64,000 nt of DNA, taken from assembly GCA_029945725.1 (NCBI GenBank), contig JAQSDB010000003.1:561842-625841 (forward strand), in the 5' to 3' direction. Positions within the stretch are counted from its first letter, which is position 1. The number at the start of each line of letters is the position of its first letter. Position numbers and translations under genes: made by a program. Below are positions 37,737 to 44,665 of this stretch, in pieces. Below the pieces are notes generated by a model. That model had not been told where the DNA came from, did not search any database, and worked only from the letters and a program-made list of their open reading frames with translations. This DNA is from a bacterium (GTDB taxonomy: Bacteria > Pseudomonadota > Gammaproteobacteria > Pseudomonadales > Moraxellaceae).

Positions 37737-38756
37737 TTACACAAACCAGGTGCTGAAGGCATTGAACAGGTAGCCGATCAGGATGATGCCGAGCGTGACA
37801 ATGCCGAAAAAAGTGGCCAGCAGCGGCGGCTTGATCACCTTGCGCAGCATGATGAGCGAGGGCAGCGAGAGTGCTGTCACCGCCATCATGAAGGCGAGTG
37901 CCGTGCCTAGTCCGGCGCCCTTGCTTACCAGTGCCTCGGCAATCGGCAGCGTGCCGAAAATATCCGCATACATGGGAATGCCGACCACCGTCGCGACCAG
38001 TACCGAGTACCACTTGTCCTGCCCGAGCAGGGCAGTGATCAGGTGCTCCGGAATCCAGTTGTGAATGGCGGCACCAATGCCGACGCCGATCAGGATGTAC
38101 AGCCAGACGCGGCGCACAATGTCGGTGACCTGGTCCCTCGAGAACATCATGCGCTCACGCCATGTCAGCTTCTGTGCGTCGAGGCTGGCCATGTGGCTGG
38201 TGAACACAAAGGCCTCCACCTGTTTTTCCATGTGCAGGCGTGAAATCAGGGTGCCGCCCAGCACGGCCAGCACAACGCCGAGCAGCACATAGGTCAGCGC
38301 AATGGTCCAGTTGAAAATGCTGGCCAGCAGTATCAGTGATGCCAGGTCCACCAGCGGCGAGGAAATCAGGAATGAAAAGGTCACGCCTATCGGCAGACCG
38401 GCGCCGGTGAAACCGATAAAGAGCGGAATCGACGAGCACGAGCAGAACGGGGTGAGGGTGCCGAGCAGGGCGCCGATGACATTGGCGCGCAGGCCGGTGA
38501 AGTTGCCCAGAATGGCGCGGGTGCGCTCCGGGGGAAAATAGCTCTGTACCCACGAGATCGAGAAAATCAGTACGCCGAGCAGGATGAAGATCTTGATGAC
38601 GTCGTAGATGAAAAAATGAACGCTGCCGCCCAGGCGGCTGGCCATGTCCAGGCCGAATACCTGCTCGACCAGCAGGCGCACCAGATCATGCAGCCACTGC
38701 ATGCGCAGCAGCTGCTCATTCAGCCAGGAAAACAGATGGGTCACGGGCCTCTCCAC
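37737..38756 (-). CDS. Permease, DUF318/ArsP family
   Basis: This is a 339-residue polytopic membrane protein of the COG0701 permease family, which includes ArsP methylarsenite exporters. Key blocks are GTLTPFCSCSSIPLFIGFTGAGLPIGVTFSFLI (conserved CSCS cysteines plus small-residue helices) and GIPMYADIFGTLPIAEAL. The CSCS pair resembles the metalloid-handling cysteines of ArsP. Substrate identity is not certain. It is followed immediately by a thioredoxin-like gene. Confidence 0.88.
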   Translation of the reverse strand: MERPVTHLFSWLNEQLLRMQWLHDLVRLLVEQVFGLDMASRLGGSVHFFIYDVIKIFILLGVLIFSISWVQSYFPPERTRAILGNFTGLRANVIGALLGTLTPFCSCSSIPLFIGFTGAGLPIGVTFSFLISSPLVDLASLILLASIFNWTIALTYVLLGVVLAVLGGTLISRLHMEKQVEAFVFTSHMASLDAQKLTWRERMMFSRDQVTDIVRRVWLYILIGVGIGAAIHNWIPEHLITALLGQDKWYSVLVATVVGIPMYADIFGTLPIAEALVSKGAGLGTALAFMMAVTALSLPSLIMLRKVIKPPLLATFFGIVTLGIILIGYLFNAFSTWFV

Positions 38757-38777
38757 GCAGCAGGCAGGCAGCAGGCG

Positions 38778-39266
38778 TTACGGGAGGGTAACGGGTTTCC
38801 AGCCGGGATGATCAAAGTAGACCGGATAATTGCGCAGCGCCGACAGGATCAGCTCGCGCCCTTTGGCATCGGCCGGGTTCTGTTTCAGGGCGGCGGCGCC
38901 TTCCTCCAGCCGCTCCAGCAGGATGTGCAGCACCGCATCGGCCTGCGGCGCCAGCGTGCAGTACGCCACCAGATAACCGATCTGGTTCTGGATGGCCTCG
39001 GCCAGGGCCAGGCCTTCTTTTGCATTCAGCGGGCGCTTTCCGGCCGCGTGATACGTCTTGAACACCGCCTCGCGGATACCGCCCATGCCGGCCCGCAGCG
39101 GCTGGTTCGTGCCCCAGCGCCGCCCCTCGTTCAGCACCAGCCCGGCCGGCGGCACATGCGCCCCGCCCTTTTCCGGCAGGCGATCCACGGCAGCGGCCGT
39201 GGCACCCAGAAGCAGCAGCGACAGCAGCCCGATACGGCTCAGCAAATTCCGGTGCGAAGTGTTCAT
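38778..39266 (-). CDS. Exported hypothetical protein
   Basis: This 162-residue protein has a signal peptide (RIGLLSLLLLGATAAA) and a mature part that is mostly helical (EGLALAEAIQNQIGYLVAYCTL, ADAVLHILLERLEEGAAAL), which suggests a small periplasmic helical bundle. No haem-binding CxxCH is present. The gene is 21 bp upstream of the permease and on the same strand, so it may act with the permease/thioredoxin pair. I do not recognise the family. Confidence 0.6.
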   Translation of the reverse strand: MNTSHRNLLSRIGLLSLLLLGATAAAVDRLPEKGGAHVPPAGLVLNEGRRWGTNQPLRAGMGGIREAVFKTYHAAGKRPLNAKEGLALAEAIQNQIGYLVAYCTLAPQADAVLHILLERLEEGAAALKQNPADAKGRELILSALRNYPVYFDHPGWKPVTLP

Positions 39267-39343
39267 GGTCTTTCCGGTGGCGGGTGTGCCGATACGCTAG
39301 CACTTTGTCCGTAAGGCAGTCTTACTTGCCCAAGTATCAGGCC

Positions 39344-39370
39344 AAAAAAAGGAACCATGAGGTTCCTTTC
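39344..39370 (-). terminator. tRNA-type terminator downstream of the tRNA-Arg fragment
   Basis: Read on the minus strand, AAAGGAACC / GGTTCCTTT with a TCAT loop runs into a T tract. It stands 5 bp after the CCA of the tRNA-Arg fragment, where a tRNA terminator would be expected. Confidence 0.85.
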
Positions 39371-39375
39371 TTGTT

Positions 39376-39420
39376 TGGTGCGCCAGGCGGGATTCGAACC
39401 CACGACCCCTGTCTTCGGAG
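39376..39420 (-). repeat. tRNA-Arg 3'-half fragment (putative attR)
   Basis: On the minus strand this is the 3' half of a tRNA-Arg(CCG): CTCCGAA anticodon-loop part, the GTGGGTTCGAATCCC T-arm, and an acceptor end with CCA. The 5' half is absent, replaced by unrelated AT-rich DNA. It differs from the intact tRNA-Arg at 43784-43860 at four positions, two of them in the acceptor stem. Confidence 0.85.
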
Positions 39421-39510
39421 TGCGTATTTATTCGACGAGTGGCTGAGTATTGCAAGCGAATGGCTGCTGGATTTTTAGCCGGAATATACGTTTTAGACTT
39501 AGTCCTTGTC

Positions 39511-39569
39511 TCTTAACATTTGAGTTCAGCGGCGCGCTTTAGAGCGTCCGCTGGAACAATTTGTTATGC
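39511..39569 (-). other. attC-like recombination site, 3' end of cassette 2
   Basis: On the minus strand the site runs from R'' GCATAAC to R' GTTAAGA over 59 bp. Inner arms TTCCAGCGG and CCGCTGAA pair with one extra base on the first arm, the extrahelical feature of integron attC sites, around a CGCT / AGCG hairpin. R'' is exactly complementary to GTTATGC; the TTATGC at the start of this cassette supplies six of those bases. The site lies 29 bp after the stop of the restriction-modification gene. Confidence 0.75.
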
Positions 39570-39598
39570 AAAATATTTAACGACAGGTAAGTCCCTGC

Positions 39599-40183
39599 CT
39601 ACTCTATCTGATCGCTAAACGGCAATGATTCGATGTATTTTTGCATGAAAATAAAGTCTGGATTGCCGTCGGCATCAACAGGAAGATATATCTCTGACTC
39701 ACGCATTCGTTCAAGATGCCATTTTCGGCCATAGCTAAACCGATATTTTTCTCTTCGAATAAGTGTTGCTATAAATATAGCGATAGCTGGGGTAATTTTG
39801 AACTTTGGATAAAGTACATTCACGTCATCAGACGCACAAAATGCTTCTGGCTGATAGAACGCCTCAGCCACAGAGCCGTTGTAATTTACGGTTATAGTCC
39901 CCTTGGAATGCAATGCTGTTTGGCCAATAAAATGTGAAACACCATTATTTGACTCTATAGCCCCAATAAATGGCGTGGTGCCATCCGTCATATTGGCTTT
40001 GGTCAGTCTTTTTCCTTTTTTCAGATCAAACATTTCGCCCAGCCTAAACGGCTTCCATCCGGAAGATTTAGGAAACAAAGTCTTGCCAGTTTTTTGTGCA
40101 ACTCTTGATAATTTATATGTCGCTAATTCACGTACTGCATCTGAAAATGACGCTGCTTCAATTTCTGTGTAATCTGTTGTCAT
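39599..40183 (-). CDS. Specificity (single target-recognition) part of a broken BcgI-like R-M gene
   Basis: The 194 residues match the half-specificity module of BcgI-type systems: SSGWKPFRLGEMFDLKKGKRL, YGRKWHLERMRESEIYLPV and a C-terminal YIESLPFSD. The module stays in frame with the methylase-nuclease ORF upstream. After the TGA at 40283-40285 the frame reads on as DRWVDAFRNREVHAGESV and further, and reaches this ATG without another stop. It is therefore probably the C-terminal part of one 795-codon gene, not an independent gene, although the internal ATG could allow separate translation. Confidence 0.75.
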   Translation of the reverse strand: MTTDYTEIEAASFSDAVRELATYKLSRVAQKTGKTLFPKSSGWKPFRLGEMFDLKKGKRLTKANMTDGTTPFIGAIESNNGVSHFIGQTALHSKGTITVNYNGSVAEAFYQPEAFCASDDVNVLYPKFKITPAIAIFIATLIRREKYRFSYGRKWHLERMRESEIYLPVDADGNPDFIFMQKYIESLPFSDQIE

Positions 40184-40282
40184 GTAAGCTTCTGCGCACC
40201 ATTCGTCCGCTGATGTAACCTTTTGAAGGACGCTTTCGCCAGCATGAACCTCACGATTTCTAAATGCATCGACCCAACGATC

Positions 40283-41986
40283 TCATATTTCCGGCCATGT
40301 TTCGTTCAAGTCAATACGACCTTTGTGCTTTGTTTTTACAAAGCCATCGTTCTTCCAGTACCCGAACCACGTTTTTCTATTCTCCGTAGCGTGTGGCTTA
40401 TGCGCAGTAAAAACCATAATACACGTTACCGTACCAACGGGATAAAACAGTTGCTCTGACATTGACATGACTGCTTCAAGCGTGTGCTCTTTGAGAATTT
40501 CAGCTCGCAATACATCCGAATTTAAAGCACAACCCATAGGGACAATTGCGATTCCTGTTCCTCCAACTTTCAAACAATCAAGCATGTGTTTTATGAACCG
40601 CAACTCATGCAAATCACTATCGCTTTGGCTGTATGGTGGATTGATCATTGCTACGTCGCAACCATGATTTTTTATTGCGACTGTAATGGCATCATCAAAA
40701 CAGCTACCTTGATACAAGTTGGCTTTTCCGTCGCCACGCAAAATCATATTGGATGCAGCTAGCGCAAACATATTTGGCTGCTGTTCAACGCCGACTAACC
40801 CCTCTTTTCGAATCTTGTTTCTTTCTGCATCTGTCGTTGAGCTTTTGAACATGCGATGCATTGCCGATATCAAGAAGCCGCCAGTTCCAGCGCAAATATC
40901 AAGTACTTTGCTGTCTTTATTAACGTTTGCCAATAGCGCAAAAAGCTCAGTGATATGCCGTGGTGTTAAGACGATACCAAGTGCTTTTTTATCGCCGCCC
41001 GTATATTTTAGGAACTCACCATAAAACTGACCCACTACATCAAAGTCGTGATAAACACTAATGAATGGCCACACCTTGCTATTGAGGCGATCTACTAGCT
41101 CATGTAACGGGCCTTTTGGATATGCCTTAGTTGCTTTACCCAGTTCGGGATGGACACCGATACTGGAATAAGGTTGAGTCATATTCGCTTTTTTTGCTTG
41201 AGGGATATCGGCAGCTTGAATCTCTTCTTGAATTACACGCATCCAATCTTTTTGTAACTGAGCAGGTGTTTGAACATCATATGACGCAACAAAAGCTTTA
41301 TTTCGCAGAGCTATCAATGTGCCACTAACCAAAAGCGGCTTTTCGCTTTCGGTTAATTTTGCGTGATCTCGCATAAATTCATGCAGATCAGCGGCAAAAT
41401 TCATCAGTTCGTCAAAGCGTAGCTTCTGAACCGCAGGATCGAATGTGGCGTTTTCTATGTAGTCTAGCCATGGAATAAAGCCATTCAGTACTGCGCCACC
41501 TTTCGCACGCAACTCTTTTGGCTTAATTCCACCTTTTGGCCACAAATAGGTAGATATCAGTGCGGATTGTTTAGTTTCGCCACTGACGGCTATTGCAATA
41601 ACATTGAACTTTCGTGCCAATGATTTTGCATAATGAAGTGCGCCGTCGATAGCATATCGCTGTGTCCTTTTCGATTTTGAGACGTCACTTTCATCGTAGA
41701 CTAGCCCATTCACAATACTTCCAACGGTAGAACTACCATGGTCATTTGTGTCTGCTTTGCACTCGATGATTACAAGGACATCTGGAGAACTTGGGGAGCT
41801 GATGATGAACTCAGGCGCGCCGGAACCGCCGCCACCAGACTTGCTGGCGGTTTTCATCAGTTGCCTGACATCTTCTATGTTGCTTTTCTGCTCTTCGACG
41901 GAGATGTCTGCCTTGGAATCATAAAACCCATGCTTCCGGAGTTCATTACGTACCACGTTTTCCGTCTTGCGTTCATTTTTCGCCAT
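40283..41986 (-). CDS. BcgI-like restriction-modification protein, nuclease plus N6-adenine methylase part (nonsense-interrupted)
   Basis: I chose the ATG at 41986 (MAKNERKTENVVRNEL). The 567 residues have an N-terminal PD-(D/E)xK-like nuclease segment (SPDVLVIIECKAD, about residues 65-80), then a type I-like HsdM methylase with motif I LDICAGTGGFL and motif IV NPPY (MINPPYSQSD). Family members continue past WPEI with RDRWVDAFRNRE. Here a TGA replaces that Arg codon, which one C-to-T change from CGA would produce. GC is much lower than the host genes. It lies in a cassette bounded by attC-like sites. No separate R or S gene is nearby. Confidence 0.85.
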   Translation of the reverse strand: MAKNERKTENVVRNELRKHGFYDSKADISVEEQKSNIEDVRQLMKTASKSGGGGSGAPEFIISSPSSPDVLVIIECKADTNDHGSSTVGSIVNGLVYDESDVSKSKRTQRYAIDGALHYAKSLARKFNVIAIAVSGETKQSALISTYLWPKGGIKPKELRAKGGAVLNGFIPWLDYIENATFDPAVQKLRFDELMNFAADLHEFMRDHAKLTESEKPLLVSGTLIALRNKAFVASYDVQTPAQLQKDWMRVIQEEIQAADIPQAKKANMTQPYSSIGVHPELGKATKAYPKGPLHELVDRLNSKVWPFISVYHDFDVVGQFYGEFLKYTGGDKKALGIVLTPRHITELFALLANVNKDSKVLDICAGTGGFLISAMHRMFKSSTTDAERNKIRKEGLVGVEQQPNMFALAASNMILRGDGKANLYQGSCFDDAITVAIKNHGCDVAMINPPYSQSDSDLHELRFIKHMLDCLKVGGTGIAIVPMGCALNSDVLRAEILKEHTLEAVMSMSEQLFYPVGTVTCIMVFTAHKPHATENRKTWFGYWKNDGFVKTKHKGRIDLNETWPEI

Positions 41987-42043
41987 TACAAATACCAATA
42001 AGAAATTGCATTATTTTCAGGAGTAAGCGTTTCGCCATACTGG

Positions 42044-42103
42044 GCATAATGTTGGAATTAAGGCCGCGGCTGTAAGCTGTCGGCCTTAAATGAGTGGTTA
42101 GGC
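42044..42103 (-). other. attC-like recombination site between cassettes 1 and 2
   Basis: On the minus strand it runs from R'' GCCTAAC to ATTATGC (a GTTRRRY core with G changed to A), 60 bp. The arms TTAAGGCCG and CGGCCTTAA enclose a short GC-rich hairpin. R'' is exactly complementary to the GTTAGGC core at the start of the upstream cassette. It lies 9 bp after the stop of the membrane-protein gene. Confidence 0.72.
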
Positions 42104-42112
42104 TCTGTGGAT

Positions 42113-42817
42113 TCATTTCCACATTGGCCACTTGCTTGATGTATATAAGGTTGCCAAAATAGCTAAAAATGGCGACACAATAATTAATATTTTTTCAAGA
42201 ATAGCCAGTATCTTTCTTTTCTGTATTTGCCTATTTCTAAAATCCAGTAGCAGCAGCCAAATTCGAAAAACATATAAACTAGTGCTGCCGACTGATATTG
42301 CGCTAGTTGCCGCGCAATACTTAAAGAATATACTAAAATATTTGTTTATTCTTTCTTCTGTTATTTTATATGGCTCAAGATCAAATCCGATAATTATATT
42401 ATCTTCGTCTGTCTTTGCTAGAGATGATTTATATGGATAAATAATAACCAATATTTTGCCATTTATTCCCTGAGTAAAGACTATGCTAGCTCCGGTCTCC
42501 ATGGCTTCGGAGACTTTGTATTGGCCTTTTTTATTGCGCGCATGTAGTACGCCAAGCCTTCTCAAGCCCGTAGAAATCTGCGCCTGATTTTGGAAATTTG
42601 ACTTATATATCCATGGTTTTCTGAAGCAGGGATGGCCTTCTCTTAAAATAGAGAGATAGAGATTTCCTAAATACCTCTTCTCTTTTTCCATGCTATCCAT
42701 TTCATGGAAGCAACACTTGAGGCGATGCTCAAAGTCAATCCACATTACTCTCCGAATAAAACCATCATTCTCCATGGCATGAAGTTTCTTTACTGCTTTA
42801 TACAATGCCGCTTTCAT
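42113..42817 (-). CDS. Cassette-encoded hypothetical protein with C-terminal membrane segments
   Basis: This 234-residue, very AT-rich gene has no recognised family. The N-terminal half looks soluble and helical, possibly nucleic-acid or signal related (ISTGLRRLGVLHARNKKGQYKV resembles a winged-helix-like segment). The C-terminal half has two hydrophobic helices (around AISVGSTSLYVFRIWLLLL and ILIIVSPFLAILATLY). The gene nearly fills an 811-bp cassette: start 43 bp from the core site, stop 9 bp before the attC. Codon and base use are unlike the host. Confidence 0.65.
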   Translation of the reverse strand: MKAALYKAVKKLHAMENDGFIRRVMWIDFEHRLKCCFHEMDSMEKEKRYLGNLYLSILREGHPCFRKPWIYKSNFQNQAQISTGLRRLGVLHARNKKGQYKVSEAMETGASIVFTQGINGKILVIIYPYKSSLAKTDEDNIIIGFDLEPYKITEERINKYFSIFFKYCAATSAISVGSTSLYVFRIWLLLLDFRNRQIQKRKILAILEKILIIVSPFLAILATLYTSSKWPMWK

Positions 42818-42854
42818 AAATATTACTTGTTTTTGGCGCTCGGCCGATTGAGGA

Positions 42855-42861
42855 GCCTAAC
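42855..42861 (-). other. Cassette core site at the 5' border of cassette 1
   Basis: On the minus strand this is GTTAGGC, a canonical GTTRRRY core. It is exactly complementary to the R'' box (GCCTAAC) at the other end of the same cassette. Confidence 0.6.
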
Positions 42862-43031
42862 AGTTAATAGGCGGACCCTGAGGCCGGTACGGTATTTAAT
42901 ATGCGAACAGGCATCCTAAGGGGGTAACACTTTGATTCCATGAATATACGTCTCCACCATATCCGCATATTAATAAACGAAAAAGCAGACTCAGACAGCA
43001 AGCATCGTATACATGCATTAATGGGTGGAGA

Positions 43032-43145
43032 TCAATCGAGAAGTGAGGGTGTATTCAATGGAGCTGATAGCAAATCCACAGCTGATGCGACTTGTCCTGG
43101 GGAAAGGTGTGCATAGCGCTCAGTCACCGTGATTGATGAGTGCCC
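43032..43145 (-). pseudogene. C-terminal remnant of a tyrosine recombinase (integrase)
   Basis: The minus-strand frame encodes GHSSITVTERYAHLSPGQVA and a further 18 residues before a TGA. HSSITVTERYAHL is the final catalytic motif of phage and island integrases, with the nucleophilic tyrosine in ERYAHL. Homology stops abruptly at the GHSS glycine, so everything upstream is deleted. It is not IntI-like. The ORF on the opposite strand here is a shadow. It is probably the relic of the enzyme that inserted the island at tRNA-Arg. Confidence 0.85.
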
Positions 43146-43227
43146 GGAATAACCACAACCCGCACCCGGTGAAATACAGCCCAGGCCTCATACAATGGCC
43201 GGACTCTAAGGAAAGGAATCACAAGGC

Positions 43228-43698
43228 ATGAAGCTGTTACTGGTGTTTGTCGTATTTGCCGCGCTGGCCTTTATGGCACTGGCAGTGCGGGGCGGCAAGA
43301 AAACAAAAAAGGTGGCGGCTGAGCAGCCGAAGGCGAGGTTGCCTTTAACGAAGAACGAGCAGCCCATGTATTTCCGGCTGGTTGAAGCCTTGCCCGGGCA
43401 TGTTGTGCTGGCGCAGGTCGCTTTCTCAGCCTTGCTGACGGCGCGGGCAGCGGCCGCCAGAAACCGTTTTGACCGCAAGGTGGCGGACTTTGTGGTGTGC
43501 ACCGGGGCCTTTGAGGTGGTCGCGGTGATCGAGCTGGACGACAAAAGCCATAAGGGCAAGGAGGCCGCCGATGCGGCGCGGGATGAAATCCTCCAGGGCG
43601 CCGGCTACCGGGTGTTGCGCTACAGCAGAACCCCGAACACGGAACAGCTCAGGAAAGATCTGGGTCTTGAGTTGCCTGTACCGGGTCGGCAAGAGTGA
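43228..43698 (+). CDS. DUF2726 domain protein with N-terminal membrane anchor
   Basis: The 156-residue protein has an N-terminal hydrophobic helix (LLLVFVVFAALAFMALAV), a basic linker (GGKKTKKV) and a DUF2726 domain (LTKNEQPMYFRLVEALPGHVVLAQVAFSALL in part, FDRKVADFVVCTGAFEVVAVIELDDKSH). The DRKVADFVV..VIELDD pattern recalls the restriction-endonuclease-like fold common in DUF2726, but activity is unproven. A GGAAAGGAA ribosome-binding site lies upstream. GC is high, host-like, unlike the adjacent cassettes. Confidence 0.85.
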   Translation: MKLLLVFVVFAALAFMALAVRGGKKTKKVAAEQPKARLPLTKNEQPMYFRLVEALPGHVVLAQVAFSALLTARAAAARNRFDRKVADFVVCTGAFEVVAVIELDDKSHKGKEAADAARDEILQGAGYRVLRYSRTPNTEQLRKDLGLELPVPGRQE

Positions 43699-43783
43699 CG
43701 CGCTGAGAACAGGTAGTTACGGCAGAAGCGCATCGGGGCAGCCACCGGCAAAGGGGCGGTGGCGGATTCATGACGGGGGAAGG

Positions 43784-43860
43784 TGGTGCGCTCGGCGGGG
43801 TTCGAACCCACGACCCCTGCCTTCGGAGGGCAGTACTCTATCCAGCTGAGCTACGAGCGC
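43784..43860 (-). tRNA. tRNA-Arg (CCG)
   Basis: The 77-nt cloverleaf on the minus strand has acceptor GCGCTCG / CGAGCGC (perfect), anticodon stem CTGCC / GGCAG enclosing CTCCGAA (anticodon CCG), T arm with GTTCGAA, and encoded CCA. No terminator follows directly; a typical tRNA terminator stands instead after the detached 3'-half copy at 39376. This makes it the likely island attachment site (attL). Confidence 0.96.
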
Positions 43861-43872
43861 TTGAGGCCGGCA

Positions 43873-43901
43873 ATCATACTTGCCGGGTCAGGGAGCGTCC
43901 A
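43873..43901 (-). promoter_or_regulatory. Promoter of tRNA-Arg
   Basis: On the minus strand TGGACG (-35 like) and TATGAT (-10) are 17 bp apart and end 12 bp before the tRNA. Confidence 0.6.
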
Positions 43902-44041
43902 TGCCGGATCACCGGCATATCAGGGTTTTGCGGGGGCGTTCCCGGCTTTTGAGCCGGAGACTTTGCGGTTATACTGCCGCCGCTTCGGGCGTATCTCCGC
44001 CCTGTCATTTTTCTGTCGTGCTTATTCTTGCCGAGGTTACC

Positions 44042-44512
44042 GTGAAGAAGATCTCCCTGTTTTTGGCTGTGCTTGGTCTCAGCGTTGCTGGTTCTGCTTT
44101 GGCAGCCAAGACGACCAAGGAAATCTCCCAGTACCCTTTGGGTGAGCGTGGTGTGTATTCCGAGCGTGCGACGGCCGAGCGCATCAAGGCCGTGGGCACG
44201 GTCTGCGTGGAAGGCAAGGAATGCGCCGGTGTGGCTGCCAGCGCTTCCGCTCCCGCTGCCGGCGGTGCTGCACGCTCCGGTGAACAGGTTTACAACGGCA
44301 ACTGTGCCGGCTGCCATGGCGCCGGTGTGATGGGTGCGCCCAAGTTTGGCGACAAGGCCCTGTGGGCGCCGCGTATTGCCAAGGGCAAGGACACGCTCTA
44401 CAAGCATGCCCTCGGCGGTTTCAACGCCATGCCGCCCAAGGGCATGTGCATGAACTGCTCGGATGACGAGATCAAGGCCACCGTGGATTACATGGTCGGC
44501 AAAGCCAAGTAA
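44042..44512 (+). CDS. Cytochrome c5-like periplasmic c-type cytochrome
   Basis: I chose the GTG at 44042, preceded by GAGG, so that the signal peptide KKISLFLAVLGLSVAGSALA is N-terminal. The 156-residue product has one haem-binding CAGCH in NGNCAGCHGAGVMGAPKFGD, an axial methionine candidate in NAMPPKGMC, and an extra cysteine pair GMCMNCSDDEI typical of cytochrome c5. It likely carries electrons in the periplasm. It is divergent from tRNA-Arg and has its own terminator. Confidence 0.92.
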   Translation: MKKISLFLAVLGLSVAGSALAAKTTKEISQYPLGERGVYSERATAERIKAVGTVCVEGKECAGVAASASAPAAGGAARSGEQVYNGNCAGCHGAGVMGAPKFGDKALWAPRIAKGKDTLYKHALGGFNAMPPKGMCMNCSDDEIKATVDYMVGKAK

Positions 44513-44539
44513 TTCCGCGCTGCCGCAAGGTAGCCTAAG

Positions 44540-44568
44540 AAAAAAGGGAGCCTCGGCTCCCTTTTTTT
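44540..44568. terminator. Terminator after the cytochrome gene
   Basis: The stem AAAGGGAGCC / GGCTCCCTTT with a short TC loop has an A tract before and a T tract after. Confidence 0.92.
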
Positions 44569-44665
44569 ATGCCTGCGATTTTTGTGTGAGGTGATGTGAA
44601 GTGATGCGCGGGACGGCAGTCTTGCCGTCTCTCCCGATTATTTCCGGATTCACGGCGCCGCAGGT

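Larger units (their letters stand above)
39376..43828. mobile_element. tRNA-Arg-bounded genomic island with cassette array
   Basis: The segment is bounded by a 45-bp imperfect direct repeat (41 of 45 bases equal): the 3' half of the intact tRNA-Arg at one end and a detached copy at the other. Inside, the DNA is clearly more AT-rich than the flanks between about 39.4 and 43.0 kb. It holds a truncated tyrosine recombinase, two attC-flanked cassettes and a DUF2726 gene. The original tRNA terminator appears to have been displaced to the far end, next to the detached fragment. The element is probably no longer mobile, because the recombinase is a remnant. Confidence 0.7.

Noticed and set aside
42940-43116. 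58-codon plus-strand ORF (ATG AAT ATA CGT ...)
   Set aside because: It is antisense to the clear integrase C-terminal relic on the minus strand and has no ribosome-binding site.
43032-43145. Integron integrase IntI
   Set aside because: The relic ends in HSSITVTERYAHLSP, as in phage or island integrases, not in the IntI-type end, and lacks any IntI-specific insert in what remains.
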